Part shown: one piece after another, positions 24,974 to 33,719 of the stretch
Layout: every line of letters starts with the position of its first letter
Position numbering within the stretch: the stretch's first letter is position 1
Assembly: GCF_000337835.1 (NCBI RefSeq)
Contig: NZ_AOLM01000019.1
Location: 62,001 to 126,000, forward strand
Direction of reading: 5' to 3'
DNA: 64,000 bases
Origin: Haloferax sulfurifontis ATCC BAA-897
GTDB taxonomy: Archaea; Halobacteriota; Halobacteria; Halobacteriales; Haloferacaceae
Notes under the pieces: model-generated
Told to the model about the DNA's origin: nothing
What the model saw: only the letters and a program-made list of their open reading frames with translations
The model's database searches: none
Program-made: the position numbers and the translations under genes

Positions 24974-26194
24974 ATGATGACCGATACTGTGGACGACGTC
25001 GATCTCCCCTACGATAAGGACTCGGCGTCGCAGCAGGAGAAGATCACCGCCCTTCAAGAGCGGCTCGAAGTTCTCGAAACGCAAAACGAGGAGATGCGCG
25101 ACAAGCTCCTCGACACGAACGCCGAGAACAACAAGTATCAACAGAAGCTCGAGCGCCTTACCCACGAGAACAAGAAGCTCAAGCAGTCGCCGCTCTTCGT
25201 TGCGACGGTTCAGGAAATCACCGACGAGGGGGTCATCATCAAGCAGCACGGTAACAACCAAGAGGCCCTCACCGAAGTGACAGACGAGATGCGCGAGGAG
25301 CTCGAACCCGACGCGCGCGTCGCCGTGAACAACTCTCTCTCCATCGTCAAGCGACTCGACAAGGAGACGGACGTCCGGGCGCGCGTGATGCAGGTCGAAC
25401 ACAGCCCCGACGTGACCTACGAGGACATCGGCGGACTCGAAGAGCAGATGCAGGAGGTCCGCGAGACGGTCGAGATGCCGCTCGACCGCCCCGAGATGTT
25501 CGAGAAGGTCGGCATCGACCCGCCGTCGGGCGTGCTCCTCTACGGCCCGCCGGGCACCGGGAAGACGATGCTCGCCAAGGCCGTCGCCAACCAGACGAAC
25601 GCCTCGTTCATCAAGATGGCCGGCTCCGAGCTGGTGCACAAGTTCATCGGCGAGGGCGCGAAGCTCGTCCGCGACCTGTTCGAGGTCGCCCGCGAGAACG
25701 AGCCCGCCGTCATCTTCATCGACGAGATCGACGCCATCGCATCGAAGCGGACGGACTCGAAGACCTCCGGCGACGCCGAGGTCCAGCGCACGATGATGCA
25801 ACTCCTCGCCGAGATGGACGGCTTCGACGAGCGCGGCAACATCCGCATCATCGCGGCGACCAACCGCTTCGACATGCTCGACCCCGCGATTCTCCGCCCC
25901 GGCCGGTTCGACCGCCTCATCGAGGTGCCCAAGCCGAACGAGGACGGCCGCGAGATAATCTTCCAGATTCACACCCGGAAGATGAACGTCTCCGACGACG
26001 TGGACTTCGTCGAACTCGCCGAGATGGCCGACAACGCCTCCGGTGCCGACATCAAGGCCGTCTGTACGGAAGCCGGGATGTTCGCCATCCGCGACGACCG
26101 CACGGAGATATACATGCAGGACTTCCTCGACGCCTGGGAGAAGATTCAGCAGGAAGCCTCGGACGAGACGGAAGTCTCCCGCGCGTTCGCGTAA
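24974..26194 (+). CDS. panA: Proteasome-activating nucleotidase PAN-A
   Basis: A 406-aa AAA ATPase that unfolds substrates for the 20S proteasome. The N-terminal coiled coil (about 15-75) is followed by an OB domain, Walker A GPPGTGKT, Walker B AVIFIDEIDA, the sensor region IIAATNRFD and arginine fingers RPGRFDR. The C-terminus ends in AFA, so the docking tripeptide is hydrophobic-Phe-X rather than the classical hydrophobic-Tyr-X. A CTTATG box at 24949-24954 lies 22-25 nt before the two adjacent ATGs (24974, 24977); either could be the leaderless start. Confidence 0.96.
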   Translation: MMTDTVDDVDLPYDKDSASQQEKITALQERLEVLETQNEEMRDKLLDTNAENNKYQQKLERLTHENKKLKQSPLFVATVQEITDEGVIIKQHGNNQEALTEVTDEMREELEPDARVAVNNSLSIVKRLDKETDVRARVMQVEHSPDVTYEDIGGLEEQMQEVRETVEMPLDRPEMFEKVGIDPPSGVLLYGPPGTGKTMLAKAVANQTNASFIKMAGSELVHKFIGEGAKLVRDLFEVARENEPAVIFIDEIDAIASKRTDSKTSGDAEVQRTMMQLLAEMDGFDERGNIRIIAATNRFDMLDPAILRPGRFDRLIEVPKPNEDGREIIFQIHTRKMNVSDDVDFVELAEMADNASGADIKAVCTEAGMFAIRDDRTEIYMQDFLDAWEKIQQEASDETEVSRAFA

Positions 26195-26281
26195 CCGACG
26201 CGAGTCGCGTTTCGTTCCGCCCGAGTTCGGGTTTCGACTCCGTTCGAATTCACTTTTCGCGCGACGCCGACCGCAGAGTGG

Positions 26282-26416
26282 CTACGCGGCGAACGCGACG
26301 TACGGCAGGACAAAGAGTGCGAGGAACATCGCGGCGAGGATGAGGCCATACCCACCGAGCGTCGCGGCCGCGGTCAGCCACGATTCGCGTCGGCCGGGGA
26401 GTTCGAACGCGGACAT
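26282..26416 (-). CDS. Small single-span haloarchaeal membrane protein
   Basis: A 44-aa protein: a short polar start (MSAFELPGRRESW) followed by one hydrophobic helix (GGYGLILAAMFLALFVLP) to the C-terminus. The ATG at 26416 has a TTTATGA box about 27 nt upstream, supporting a leaderless gene and this start over longer in-frame ones. The N-in/C-out orientation follows from the Arg pair. Function unknown. Confidence 0.65.
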   Translation of the reverse strand: MSAFELPGRRESWLTAAATLGGYGLILAAMFLALFVLPYVAFAA

Positions 26417-26509
26417 ACTCGGTCGGTCGCGGTCGTGAATCATAAATCGTCGGAATTTCCGCGACCGAGTCGGGCGCGTCACCGGGCGGAGTCGGTCGAG
26501 TCGGACGCA

Positions 26510-27247
26510 TCACCGGGCGGGGCCGGTCGAGTCGGTCGCCTCGGCGGGTGCCGCCGCCGCGGACCCCATCAGGTAGCCGCCGAACCCGATGAACCACAGG
26601 AGCACCGGGTACGCGACGTATCGCTCGATGCCGCCCGCACCGAGGAACGCGAGCGGGTGCGGGACGCCGAGCAGACCGAACGCGAAGATGCTCGCCAAGA
26701 GCGCGAGGACGAAGCCGCCGACCACGACCGAGAGATACCGGAACGGCGTCTCGATGACCCGCGCGGCGACGACCGCCGAGAGGCCGCCGGCGAAGAACGT
26801 CAAGAGGGCGAACAGCCCGTGCATCGGGGCTTCGCTCCCGTCGAAGACGCCCACGCCGAGGACGCCCGCGCCGAGGGCGACGACCGCGGCGGTGACGACG
26901 CGGTCACCGAACGCCCGGTGGACGAAGTAGCTCGCACCGAGGACCAACAGCCCCGAAAGCACCATCGTCGCGTTGAAAATCGTCGCCGACGGCTGGAGGA
27001 TGACGCTGTTGGGCGGCCTCGTCGCGCCGAGGTCGCTTATCTCCTGTACGCCCGCGTTGTAGCCGGGATAGAACGTCTCGGCGGTGATAATTCCCATGAG
27101 CGCGAGCAGGCCGAACGCGAACAGTAACGCGCCGGCGACGAACCGCTCGCGGTGGGTACTGTGGGCGCTCGGCGTCTCCGCGATTCGGTCGGACCGAGTC
27201 TCGGTCGACGGACTGCCGTCCGGTCGGGCGTCGGTGGTTGCTGTCAT
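26510..27247 (-). CDS. DUF998-family integral membrane protein
   Basis: About 245 aa. A polar, acidic N-terminus of about 35 residues is followed by six hydrophobic helices. Typical DUF998 features are the ISDLGATRPPNSVIL loop after helix 1 and HGLFALLTFFAGGLSAVV. The family is widespread in haloarchaea with no established activity. Start choice: the ATG at 27247 (MTATTDARP) or a GTG at 27256 closer to the GTTATC box. Confidence 0.8.
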   Translation of the reverse strand: MTATTDARPDGSPSTETRSDRIAETPSAHSTHRERFVAGALLFAFGLLALMGIITAETFYPGYNAGVQEISDLGATRPPNSVILQPSATIFNATMVLSGLLVLGASYFVHRAFGDRVVTAAVVALGAGVLGVGVFDGSEAPMHGLFALLTFFAGGLSAVVAARVIETPFRYLSVVVGGFVLALLASIFAFGLLGVPHPLAFLGAGGIERYVAYPVLLWFIGFGGYLMGSAAAAPAEATDSTGPAR

Positions 27248-27391
27248 CGTTCTCACACCGCCCGCCTAGACGTCTGACACGCCGATAACACCGACCGCTG
27301 GCTCTTAAACCGCGAGAATCCGGAGGGTCGAGAACCCGAAGTCGTCGCCCCAACCCGAACGACTGAAACCGACCGGGTCGCACCCACAGAT

Positions 27392-28075
27392 ATGGGCACG
27401 CCACTCGAAAGCCGCGAGGCGCAGGCCGAGGAGGTCCTCGACCGACTGTACGAGGAGTACCCCGACACCACCATCTCGCTTTCCTACTCGAACCGCCTCG
27501 AACTGCTCATCGCCGTCATGCTCTCCGCGCAGTGTACCGACGAGCGCGTCAACAAGGTCACCGCGGAGCTGTTCGAGAAGTACGACGACGCCGCGGAGTA
27601 CGCCGCCGCCGACCAAGAGGAGCTGGCCGACGACATCAGCTCCATCACCTACTACAACAACAAGGCGAAGTACATCCGCTCCGCGTGCGCGGACATCATC
27701 GAAAAGCACGACGGCGAGGTCCCGGACACCATGTCCGCGCTGACCGACCTCGCCGGCGTCGGCCGGAAGACCGCGAACGTCGTCCTCCAGCACGGCCACG
27801 ACATCGTGGAGGGCATCGTCGTCGACACCCACGTCCAGCGGCTCTCGCGCCGGCTCGGGCTGACCGAAGAGGAGTACCCCGAGCGAATCGAAGAGGACCT
27901 GATGCCGGTCGTCCCCGAGCGCGACTGGCAACAGTTCACCCACCTGTTTATCAGCCACGGGCGGGCCGTCTGCGACGCGCGCAACCCCGACTGCGACGCG
28001 TGCGTGCTCGAAGGCGTCTGTCCCTCCTCGAAGCGCGACCACGACGTCGACCTCGCCAGCGGCGAGGCGTGGTGA
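27392..28075 (+). CDS. nth: Endonuclease III (Nth), Fe-S base-excision glycosylase
   Basis: A 227-aa HhH-GPD glycosylase/AP lyase that removes oxidised pyrimidines from DNA. The helix-hairpin-helix is LAGVGRKTANVV, with the catalytic Lys126, and the catalytic Asp145 lies in VDTHVQRLS. The 4Fe-4S cluster ligands are Cys194, Cys201, Cys204 and Cys210 in the canonical C-x6-C-x2-C-x5-C spacing. Length and motifs are standard. It is convergent with the following membrane-protein gene (4-base gap). Confidence 0.96.
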   Translation: MGTPLESREAQAEEVLDRLYEEYPDTTISLSYSNRLELLIAVMLSAQCTDERVNKVTAELFEKYDDAAEYAAADQEELADDISSITYYNNKAKYIRSACADIIEKHDGEVPDTMSALTDLAGVGRKTANVVLQHGHDIVEGIVVDTHVQRLSRRLGLTEEEYPERIEEDLMPVVPERDWQQFTHLFISHGRAVCDARNPDCDACVLEGVCPSSKRDHDVDLASGEAW

Positions 28076-28079
28076 GGGT

Positions 28080-28562
28080 TCAGCCCAACACGTAGCCGCT
28101 CAGGTAGCGGTAGATACCGAGCAACCACGCGAGAATCCAGAAGACGACGTAGCCGAAGACGCCGACGCGGAGGCGGCCGCGCCACGCGCCCATGTTCTCG
28201 TGGAGGTCGTCGAGCGACACGGTCTGGTCCGGGTCGCGGTAGAGGTTCGCCCGCCACTTGGCCTGAAAGATGCGAACGATACCCGTGAGCGCGAAGACGA
28301 GCATCGCGTACGCCTGCAGGCCGAGAATCGCGTGCAGGGCGCTGAGGCCGTTGAGTTGCTGAAAGAGCCGCGGGAGCATCCACGTGACGACCGGGACCGT
28401 GTTCAACACGAGGCCGGGGAAGATGATTTTGAGGTGGTAGACGAGCACGTCCCACGACACCGTCTCGGCGTCGATCATTATCCACGCGCCGTAGATGTAA
28501 AACGGAAAACTGGCCGTGACGGTGATCGCGGCGAGCGTGGCGAGCGTCGTCTCGTCTGCCAT
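28080..28562 (-). CDS. Haloarchaeal integral membrane protein (DUF7321-like)
   Basis: A 160-aa protein with four predicted membrane helices (LAAITVTASFPFYIYGAW, IIFPGLVLNTVPVVTWML, AILGLQAYAMLVFALTGI, VFGYVVFWILAWLLGIY). His residues at the helix starts (YHLKIIF, SALHAILG) recall cytochrome b561-type or DUF420-like proteins, but no full heme pattern is clear. The name DUF7321 is from memory. It is divergent from the respiratory cluster that begins at 28806, so a role in electron transport is possible. Confidence 0.7.
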   Translation of the reverse strand: MADETTLATLAAITVTASFPFYIYGAWIMIDAETVSWDVLVYHLKIIFPGLVLNTVPVVTWMLPRLFQQLNGLSALHAILGLQAYAMLVFALTGIVRIFQAKWRANLYRDPDQTVSLDDLHENMGAWRGRLRVGVFGYVVFWILAWLLGIYRYLSGYVLG

Positions 28563-28805
28563 CGCACGGCGTTCGGACCCGGGCGGCCTAAAGGGTCCGA
28601 TGCGCGGCGTTCCGTTCGAGCGCTAGACCACGGAGCGGGGGTCGAACGCCGGCCGCGACGCCCCGGATTCGAGATTTGAACCACGACTTTCGAGCACCGA
28701 ACCAACTGGGCCCACGTTTCGGGGCGTCGCACGACGGGCCGCACGCGACGAGCGCGCGGTTCGGGGTCGGAACACGTTTACCGGCGTGGACCCTACTCCG
28801 GGCCG

Positions 28806-29636
28806 ATGTCAGACTCGTCTTCCGCCCCGGCCGACGATGGCACGTCGCCGGACGCGGACGCCGACGCCGCGATGTCCGACGCGGAGCTCGCGGCCCTCCG
28901 CGAGGAGGTCGAAGCCAAGTACGACTTCGAGAACTTCGGCCCGGCCGACATGGCGAAGATGACGCCCGAGGAGTGGGACGCCGCGTTCGACCCCGACTCG
29001 TGGATCGTCGGCGAGGAGCTACTCGACCGGGTCGAACAGGAGCTCCGCTACCGCGTCGCGATTCGGGAGGTGTTCGCCGTCCTCGAACGCGTGACCGAAG
29101 ACGGCGAGCCCCGGGTTCTCGCGTACTCCGACGAGGGCTACGCCGTCGTCTACCCCGACGGGAGCGTCGAGGGCGAAGGAACCGTCCTCCGCGACGTGAA
29201 ACCGACCGTCGCGCTCTGTTCGATGGAGGACTTCGAGGTGAACGACGCGCCCGAGACCGTCAGGCTCCCCGAACCCGAGGAGGTCGCACAGGGGACCGGC
29301 GACTTCGGCAATCGGATGCTCCAAATCGTCGCGTTCGGCCAGTTGCTCGGCGGGGTCGCGCTCATCGGGGCGTGGCTCGTTCTCCCCGACCTCGACTCGA
29401 TTATCGCGCCGCTCGCCGGGCTGGGTTTTCTCGTCATCGGCTTTTTCCTCTTTGTCGTCGTGGCCAACGCCCGGCTCTCGGACCGCTTCCGCGCCGAAGA
29501 GTACCGGGACAGACTCCGCGTCATGGGCCTCGAAGGCGGGTCGCGCCCCGAGTTCGTGCCCGAGTTCGACGGGGACGAAACCGCCGCACCGTTGATCGAG
29601 GCCCCCGAGGGAGACGCCCACAGTTCTGAGGGCTGA
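28806..29636 (+). CDS. Haloarchaeal membrane protein of the cytochrome b cluster (DUF7319-like)
   Basis: A 276-aa protein. The acidic N-terminal region has a conserved segment (FENFGPADMAKMTPEEWDAA). The middle has a small beta domain (LAYSDEGYAVVYPDGSVEG), and two membrane helices lie at about 176-197 and 203-222. The cytosolic tail is acidic. It heads the group that continues with halocyanin and cytochrome b, and I recall this family (DUF7319, from memory) as co-located with those genes in other haloarchaea. It is likely an accessory or assembly factor of the complex; this is inference from context. Confidence 0.72.
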   Translation: MSDSSSAPADDGTSPDADADAAMSDAELAALREEVEAKYDFENFGPADMAKMTPEEWDAAFDPDSWIVGEELLDRVEQELRYRVAIREVFAVLERVTEDGEPRVLAYSDEGYAVVYPDGSVEGEGTVLRDVKPTVALCSMEDFEVNDAPETVRLPEPEEVAQGTGDFGNRMLQIVAFGQLLGGVALIGAWLVLPDLDSIIAPLAGLGFLVIGFFLFVVVANARLSDRFRAEEYRDRLRVMGLEGGSRPEFVPEFDGDETAAPLIEAPEGDAHSSEG

Positions 29637-29721
29637 GCCCGACGCGAACCCTCCTCGGAAACACCCTCCGTGACGGCATAGTCGGTGGGTTTAAGCGCAT
29701 CCCATCCTGACGAACGACCGT

Positions 29722-30360
29722 ATGAAAAGGCGGGAGTTTCTCCGAACGGCTGGCGGTGCGACAGCCGCCGCGACCGCTGCCGCCGGGACCGCTGCTGCGC
29801 AGGAAGGCGGCGGTGGAGCGCAGGTTCAACCCGACTTCGGTGGCCACCTCGACGGCGTCGACGGAGGCTACGAAGACCTCCGCGGCCAAAGCGAGGTCAC
29901 CATCGAGGTCGGCGCGTCCGGCAACGGCGGGAACCTTGCGTTCGCACCGGCTGGCATCTGGATCGACACCGGTACGACCGTGACGTGGGAGTGGACCGGC
30001 GAGGGCGGCGGCCACAACGTCGTCTCGAGCGAGGGCGCGTCGCTCGACTCCGGCGCGGCCGTCTCCGAGGCCGGAAGCACCTACGAGTACACCTTCGAGA
30101 GCGGTGGTATCACGAAGTACCACTGCGTGCCCCACGAGGCGCTCGGCATGCTCGGCGCGGTCGCTGTCGGCGGCGACGTGGCGACTGTGAGCACCGGCGG
30201 CGGCGGCGAGAAGGAACTGCACGAACTCGGCGTCCCGATTCAGGCACACTGGGTCGGTTCGGCGACAATTCTCGGCATCCTCGTCACCGTCATCTACACG
30301 TTCTTCATCTTGAAGTACGGCGAGTCCCCGAATACGGGTAACACCGGAGGTGGCGAGTAA
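29722..30360 (+). CDS. Halocyanin (blue copper protein) with Tat signal and C-terminal anchor
   Basis: A 212-aa protein. It has a Tat signal (KRREFLRTAGG, Ala-rich cut region) and a plastocyanin-like domain with type 1 Cu ligands His98 (GHNVV), Cys135, His138 and Met143 (HCVPHEALGM). A C-terminal membrane helix (TILGILVTVIYTFFILKYG) would hold it on the outer face. It carries electrons, probably from or within the cytochrome b complex encoded next. Its stop codon overlaps the next start by one base. A near-identical copper domain occurs in the gene at 44645. Confidence 0.93.
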   Translation: MKRREFLRTAGGATAAATAAAGTAAAQEGGGGAQVQPDFGGHLDGVDGGYEDLRGQSEVTIEVGASGNGGNLAFAPAGIWIDTGTTVTWEWTGEGGGHNVVSSEGASLDSGAAVSEAGSTYEYTFESGGITKYHCVPHEALGMLGAVAVGGDVATVSTGGGGEKELHELGVPIQAHWVGSATILGILVTVIYTFFILKYGESPNTGNTGGGE

Positions 30361-30749
30361 TGTCCTCGACCGGCAGCACGTACGGCGACATTCACCGATA
30401 CGAACCGGCGCGCGAGAGCACCGCCGCGGCCATCGCAATCGTCCTCCTGACGATTATCGAGGTCGTGTTCGTGTTCCTCTTTACCTACGGCTTCGTCTCC
30501 GGCTGGGGACTGACCGACACGGGGAACATGTTCCTCGGCGGCATCCTCGCCGTCATCTTCGTTGACCTCGCGTTCATCCTCGCGCTGTACCGCAAGGAGT
30601 TCCTCCCCGACGTGATGATCGTCAAAAAGCGGCGTCGCAAGTGGGAAGACCTCTACGTCCGCGAGGAGGACGTCGACGGAGTCACCTTCAGCAGCGACGA
30701 CGCGTGGGAACAGGTCAAGCGCGCGGTGTACCCCTACTACAAGCGATAA
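30360..30749 (+). CDS. Small membrane subunit of the cytochrome b cluster (DUF7318-like)
   Basis: A 129-aa protein with two membrane helices (IVLLTIIEVVFVFLFTYGF and MFLGGILAVIFVDLAFIL) and a basic cytosolic C-terminal segment (KKRRRKWEDLYVREEDVDG). It is translationally coupled to halocyanin and 3 bases from the cytochrome b gene. The position matches where a Rieske subunit is encoded in usual bc operons, but there are no Cys residues, so it cannot hold a 2Fe-2S cluster. Name DUF7318 from memory. Probable structural subunit. Confidence 0.75.
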   Translation: MSSTGSTYGDIHRYEPARESTAAAIAIVLLTIIEVVFVFLFTYGFVSGWGLTDTGNMFLGGILAVIFVDLAFILALYRKEFLPDVMIVKKRRRKWEDLYVREEDVDGVTFSSDDAWEQVKRAVYPYYKR

Positions 30750-30752
30750 ACC

Positions 30753-31547
30753 ATGAGTCTCGAACGCAAAGACGACTACGACCACAAGGCCTGGATGAAA
30801 AAGAAGGACCTCACCCCGGTCGAGGCCACCTTCCTCACCACGCTCATCTGGCTGGATAAGCGACTCCGCATCGTCGATTATCTGGAACTTCTGGAGACCC
30901 TCTACTACCGAGTCAACCTCCAGATGCCGAAGAGCCACACCGAGCAGTACAACCTCGACAACAAGTTCTGGTACTGGTACCCCCTGTACACGCTCGGGTT
31001 GTTCTCGACGCTCGCATACGTCGTCGCGGCGATTAGCGGGGCCCTTCTCGGGTTCTACTACTCGCCCGCGACGACCGGCGACCCGACCACGGCCTACAAC
31101 AGTATCGAGTTCATCATGCGCGATCTGCAGTTCGGCTTCATGCTCCGCTCCGTCCACCGCTGGGCGGCGCAGGTCATGGTCGCGGCCGTGTTCCTGCACA
31201 TGCTCCGTGTCTACTTCACGGGGTCGTACAAGGAACCCCGTGAGCTGAACTGGCTCCTCGGCATCGTCCTCATCAGCCTGACGATGGTGTTCGGGTACAC
31301 CGGATACCTCCTGCCGTGGGACCAGCTCGCGTTCTGGGCCGGCCAGATCGGCGTCGAGATGGCGCTGTCGGTCCCGCTCGCCGGCGAGTGGGTCGCACAG
31401 CTCCTGTTCGGCGGCTTCTCGCTGGGCCAGTCGACGCTACAGCGCATGTACATCATTCACGTGTTCCTGCTCCCGTTCGTCGTGACGACGCTCATCGCGA
31501 TCCACATCGGCATCGTGTGGGTGCAGGGCATCGCGGAGCCGCACTGA
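30753..31547 (+). CDS. Cytochrome b, N-terminal (b6-like) subunit
   Basis: A 264-aa protein equivalent to cytochrome b6. Four heme-ligand His residues lie on two helices: HRWAAQVMVAAVFLH (13 residues between) and HVFLLPFVVTTLIAIH (14 between), the b6-type spacing. Helix B also has MLRVYFTGSYKEPRELNW, the family motif. It holds two b hemes that move electrons across the membrane for quinol oxidation. The following gene encodes the split-off C-terminal part. Confidence 0.93.
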   Translation: MSLERKDDYDHKAWMKKKDLTPVEATFLTTLIWLDKRLRIVDYLELLETLYYRVNLQMPKSHTEQYNLDNKFWYWYPLYTLGLFSTLAYVVAAISGALLGFYYSPATTGDPTTAYNSIEFIMRDLQFGFMLRSVHRWAAQVMVAAVFLHMLRVYFTGSYKEPRELNWLLGIVLISLTMVFGYTGYLLPWDQLAFWAGQIGVEMALSVPLAGEWVAQLLFGGFSLGQSTLQRMYIIHVFLLPFVVTTLIAIHIGIVWVQGIAEPH

Positions 31548-31557
31548 GGTGACAACT

Positions 31558-32322
31558 ATGAGCGACAACGAACCCGAAAACGAGGAGATTCGATCCGACG
31601 GCGCGGGCATCGTGGCCCCGGACGACGAGACGCCGACGTGGAGCGAGCGCAAGGCTCGCAAGACCGGCCTCTCTCGGCTTACTTACGAGTACTTCGAGCG
31701 CGCGCGCCGCGAAGACCAGGACCTCCGCACGGAGTCCGACTACGTCGAACGCGACGTGCTCGCGTTCCCCACGTGGCCCCACGAGACCGTCCGCAACCTC
31801 TCTATCGCGTCGTTCTTCGTCGGGATGATTCTGTTCCTCTCGGCGACGATGCCGCCGCACATCGGCAACCCCGCGAACCCGTCGACCACGCCGGCGGTCA
31901 TCCTGCCCGACTGGTATCTCTACTGGTCGTTCGGCCTGCTCAAACTCGGCCCCCTCAACCCGGAGATCGCCATTCTGGGCGATCAGATGCTGATGGCAGA
32001 CCGGACGTACGGCGTGCTGGCGAACGGCGTCGTCGTCGGCTTCATCGCCATCGTGCCCTTCCTGAACAAGGGCTCGGCCCGACGTCCCGTCGAACAGCCG
32101 TTCTGGTCCGCGGTCGGCGTCTTCGGCGTGGTGTTCGCGTTGACCATCTCGCTTCTGGCCATCAAGAACCTCATGCCCATGAACGTCGACCTGCTGTTCG
32201 ACCTGACGTTCCTGCTCCCGTTCGTCTTCGGGACCATCACCTACGCGGTGCTGAAGACGATGCGCGAGGGGTACATGTACAACCTCAACCGCCGCTACTA
32301 CCGGCTTCGCCCGCCGAGATAG
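31558..32322 (+). CDS. Cytochrome b C-terminal (subunit-IV-like) subunit
   Basis: About 254 aa. A polar N-terminal domain of about 80 residues precedes the membrane part with LPDWYLYWSFGLLK, the PEWY-type quinol-oxidation motif in its PDWY form, then three more helices. This is the b6f subunit IV equivalent and completes the quinol site. The ATG at 31558 is preferred to a GTG three codons upstream. The long N-terminal extension is unusual relative to plastid subunit IV but common in prokaryotic split forms. Confidence 0.9.
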   Translation: MSDNEPENEEIRSDGAGIVAPDDETPTWSERKARKTGLSRLTYEYFERARREDQDLRTESDYVERDVLAFPTWPHETVRNLSIASFFVGMILFLSATMPPHIGNPANPSTTPAVILPDWYLYWSFGLLKLGPLNPEIAILGDQMLMADRTYGVLANGVVVGFIAIVPFLNKGSARRPVEQPFWSAVGVFGVVFALTISLLAIKNLMPMNVDLLFDLTFLLPFVFGTITYAVLKTMREGYMYNLNRRYYRLRPPR

Positions 32323-32361
32323 AGCGGAACCACTACCACCCGTCCCTTCTTAGCGCCACTG

Positions 32362-32751
32362 ATGACAGACAGCGACGCAACCGGTCGAACCGGCGAGAGC
32401 GACGGGGCGCGACGCGGACGTCGCGGCCGGCGCGACATCGTCGTCCCCATGCGGCTCTACAAGACGATTACCGTCTTTTCGACGCTCATCGCCGTCGTGA
32501 GCGTGGTCCTCGGCTTCGTCTTCCTCGACGCCGCGACGCTCCAAGTGAGCGCCCTCCGCGCGGTCGTCGCCGGCGCGCTCGGCGCGCTCGGCGTCGGCGT
32601 CGCAGACGGACTCCTCAGCACGGCGCTGGCGGTGGTCGGACTGAGCATCATCGCCTTCGGCGCGGTCGTCTACACGCTCGGAACTCGATTCCGCGCCCAA
32701 GGAATGGGAAAGTCTCAAGAGGACTCCGGCGAAGACTCGAACAATGGCTGA
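32362..32751 (+). CDS. Small membrane protein of the cytochrome b cluster (DUF7315-like)
   Basis: A 129-aa protein. A basic N-terminus (RRGRRGRRDIVVPMRLYK) is followed by helices KTITVFSTLIAVVSVVLGFVF and LAVVGLSIIAFGAVVYTLG with a small loop helix between. Its last 8 bases overlap the next gene. Conserved position behind cytochrome b suggests an accessory subunit; no cofactor motif is seen. Name from memory. Confidence 0.72.
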   Translation: MTDSDATGRTGESDGARRGRRGRRDIVVPMRLYKTITVFSTLIAVVSVVLGFVFLDAATLQVSALRAVVAGALGALGVGVADGLLSTALAVVGLSIIAFGAVVYTLGTRFRAQGMGKSQEDSGEDSNNG

Positions 32752-33025
32752 CGAATTCATCAAGGGACTGGGTATCCTGACCGGGTCCGGACTCGCGTGG
32801 CTGGTGCTCGCGTCGTGGTACCGGACGAGCAGTTTCGAGAGCAGTAAACAGCTCATCGAGCCGCTGTCGTCCGGCGCGACCGAGGGGCTGTTCAACATCA
32901 TCGGCGTCACCCTGATGGACGTGTTCCTCTGGTTCGCGCTCCTCGGCGCACTCACCTTCTGGGTGCTCATCCCCGCGGGCCACCAGATCATGTCCGCGCT
33001 CGAAGAGCGCCGCAACGCGCAGTAA
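32744..33025 (+). CDS. Small membrane protein of the cytochrome b cluster (DUF7314-like)
   Basis: A 93-aa protein with two helices (GILTGSGLAWLVLASWY and VFLWFALLGALTFWVLIPAG) separated by a polar loop. It overlaps the preceding gene by 8 bases in another frame, so translation is coupled. No Cys or heme His pair is present. Likely a structural subunit of the complex; name from memory. Confidence 0.72.
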   Translation: MADEFIKGLGILTGSGLAWLVLASWYRTSSFESSKQLIEPLSSGATEGLFNIIGVTLMDVFLWFALLGALTFWVLIPAGHQIMSALEERRNAQ

Positions 33026-33164
33026 GCCGACCGGGCGCGCGGTCAGTTCTCCTCTCATCTCGATTCGAGTCGCGGAAAAACCCCCCACCATAGCGGCCGC
33101 GCTCGGGGCGGCCCGCCGCGTCGGATTGGAAAAACTCTAATGAGTATCGCCCCGACGGTCCTGT

Positions 33165-33608
33165 ATGCACCCACTACAGTTCCTCGTCCCGCTCGACCAG
33201 TTGGCGGCGGTCGAACCCATCGTCCCGCACGTGGCGCTCGTGCTCGTGCTTGCGAACTTCGTGACGCGCTTTCTCGCGCACCGGTCGCACGTTCGGCAGG
33301 CCGAGGAGGGTGGTGCGGAGGCCATCTCCCGGTACCTCCCGCACTCGTTCACGTCGGGCGGGCTCGTGCTGGCCTCGTTCCTCTATCTGCTCGTCGAGCC
33401 GCACGGCGGCATGGTGCTGAGCGTGCTGGTCGTCGGGATGTTCGTCACCGACTTCTTCGAGTTCGAAGCGCGCCAGGTCGAAGCCCGGACGGACAAGCCG
33501 CTCGAACGCCCGAACGGGTCGCTCGTCGCCGCGACGCTCGTGCTCCTGTACGCCGCGTTCCAGAGCCTGTTTTTCCTCGTCGTGGACTACTGGAACCTCA
33601 TCGTCTAA
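33165..33608 (+). CDS. Integral membrane protein closing the cytochrome b cluster (DUF7313-like)
   Basis: A 147-aa protein with four hydrophobic segments (VPHVALVLVLANFVTRFL, GGLVLASFLYLLV, MVLSVLVVGMFVTDFFEF, SLVAATLVLLYAAFQSLFF). It has its own upstream spacer of 139 bases, with AAAAACTCTAATG before the gene as a possible promoter. It is conserved beside the cytochrome b genes in haloarchaea as far as I recall (name from memory). Function unknown; a link to the respiratory complex is inferred. Confidence 0.7.
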   Translation: MHPLQFLVPLDQLAAVEPIVPHVALVLVLANFVTRFLAHRSHVRQAEEGGAEAISRYLPHSFTSGGLVLASFLYLLVEPHGGMVLSVLVVGMFVTDFFEFEARQVEARTDKPLERPNGSLVAATLVLLYAAFQSLFFLVVDYWNLIV

Positions 33609-33719
33609 GCACGCGACGCGCTCTTCTCCGCGTCGTCGCGCTCGCATCGCTCGCGAGGAACACGTATTTTCGGCGCGTCGAGCCTCGCCGCTCGGTGGCG
33701 AAGTCTCATCGACCCGCAC

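Noticed and set aside
30360-30749. Rieske iron-sulfur subunit at the usual position next to cytochrome b
   Set aside because: The protein has no Cys and no Rieske motifs; it is a two-helix membrane protein.
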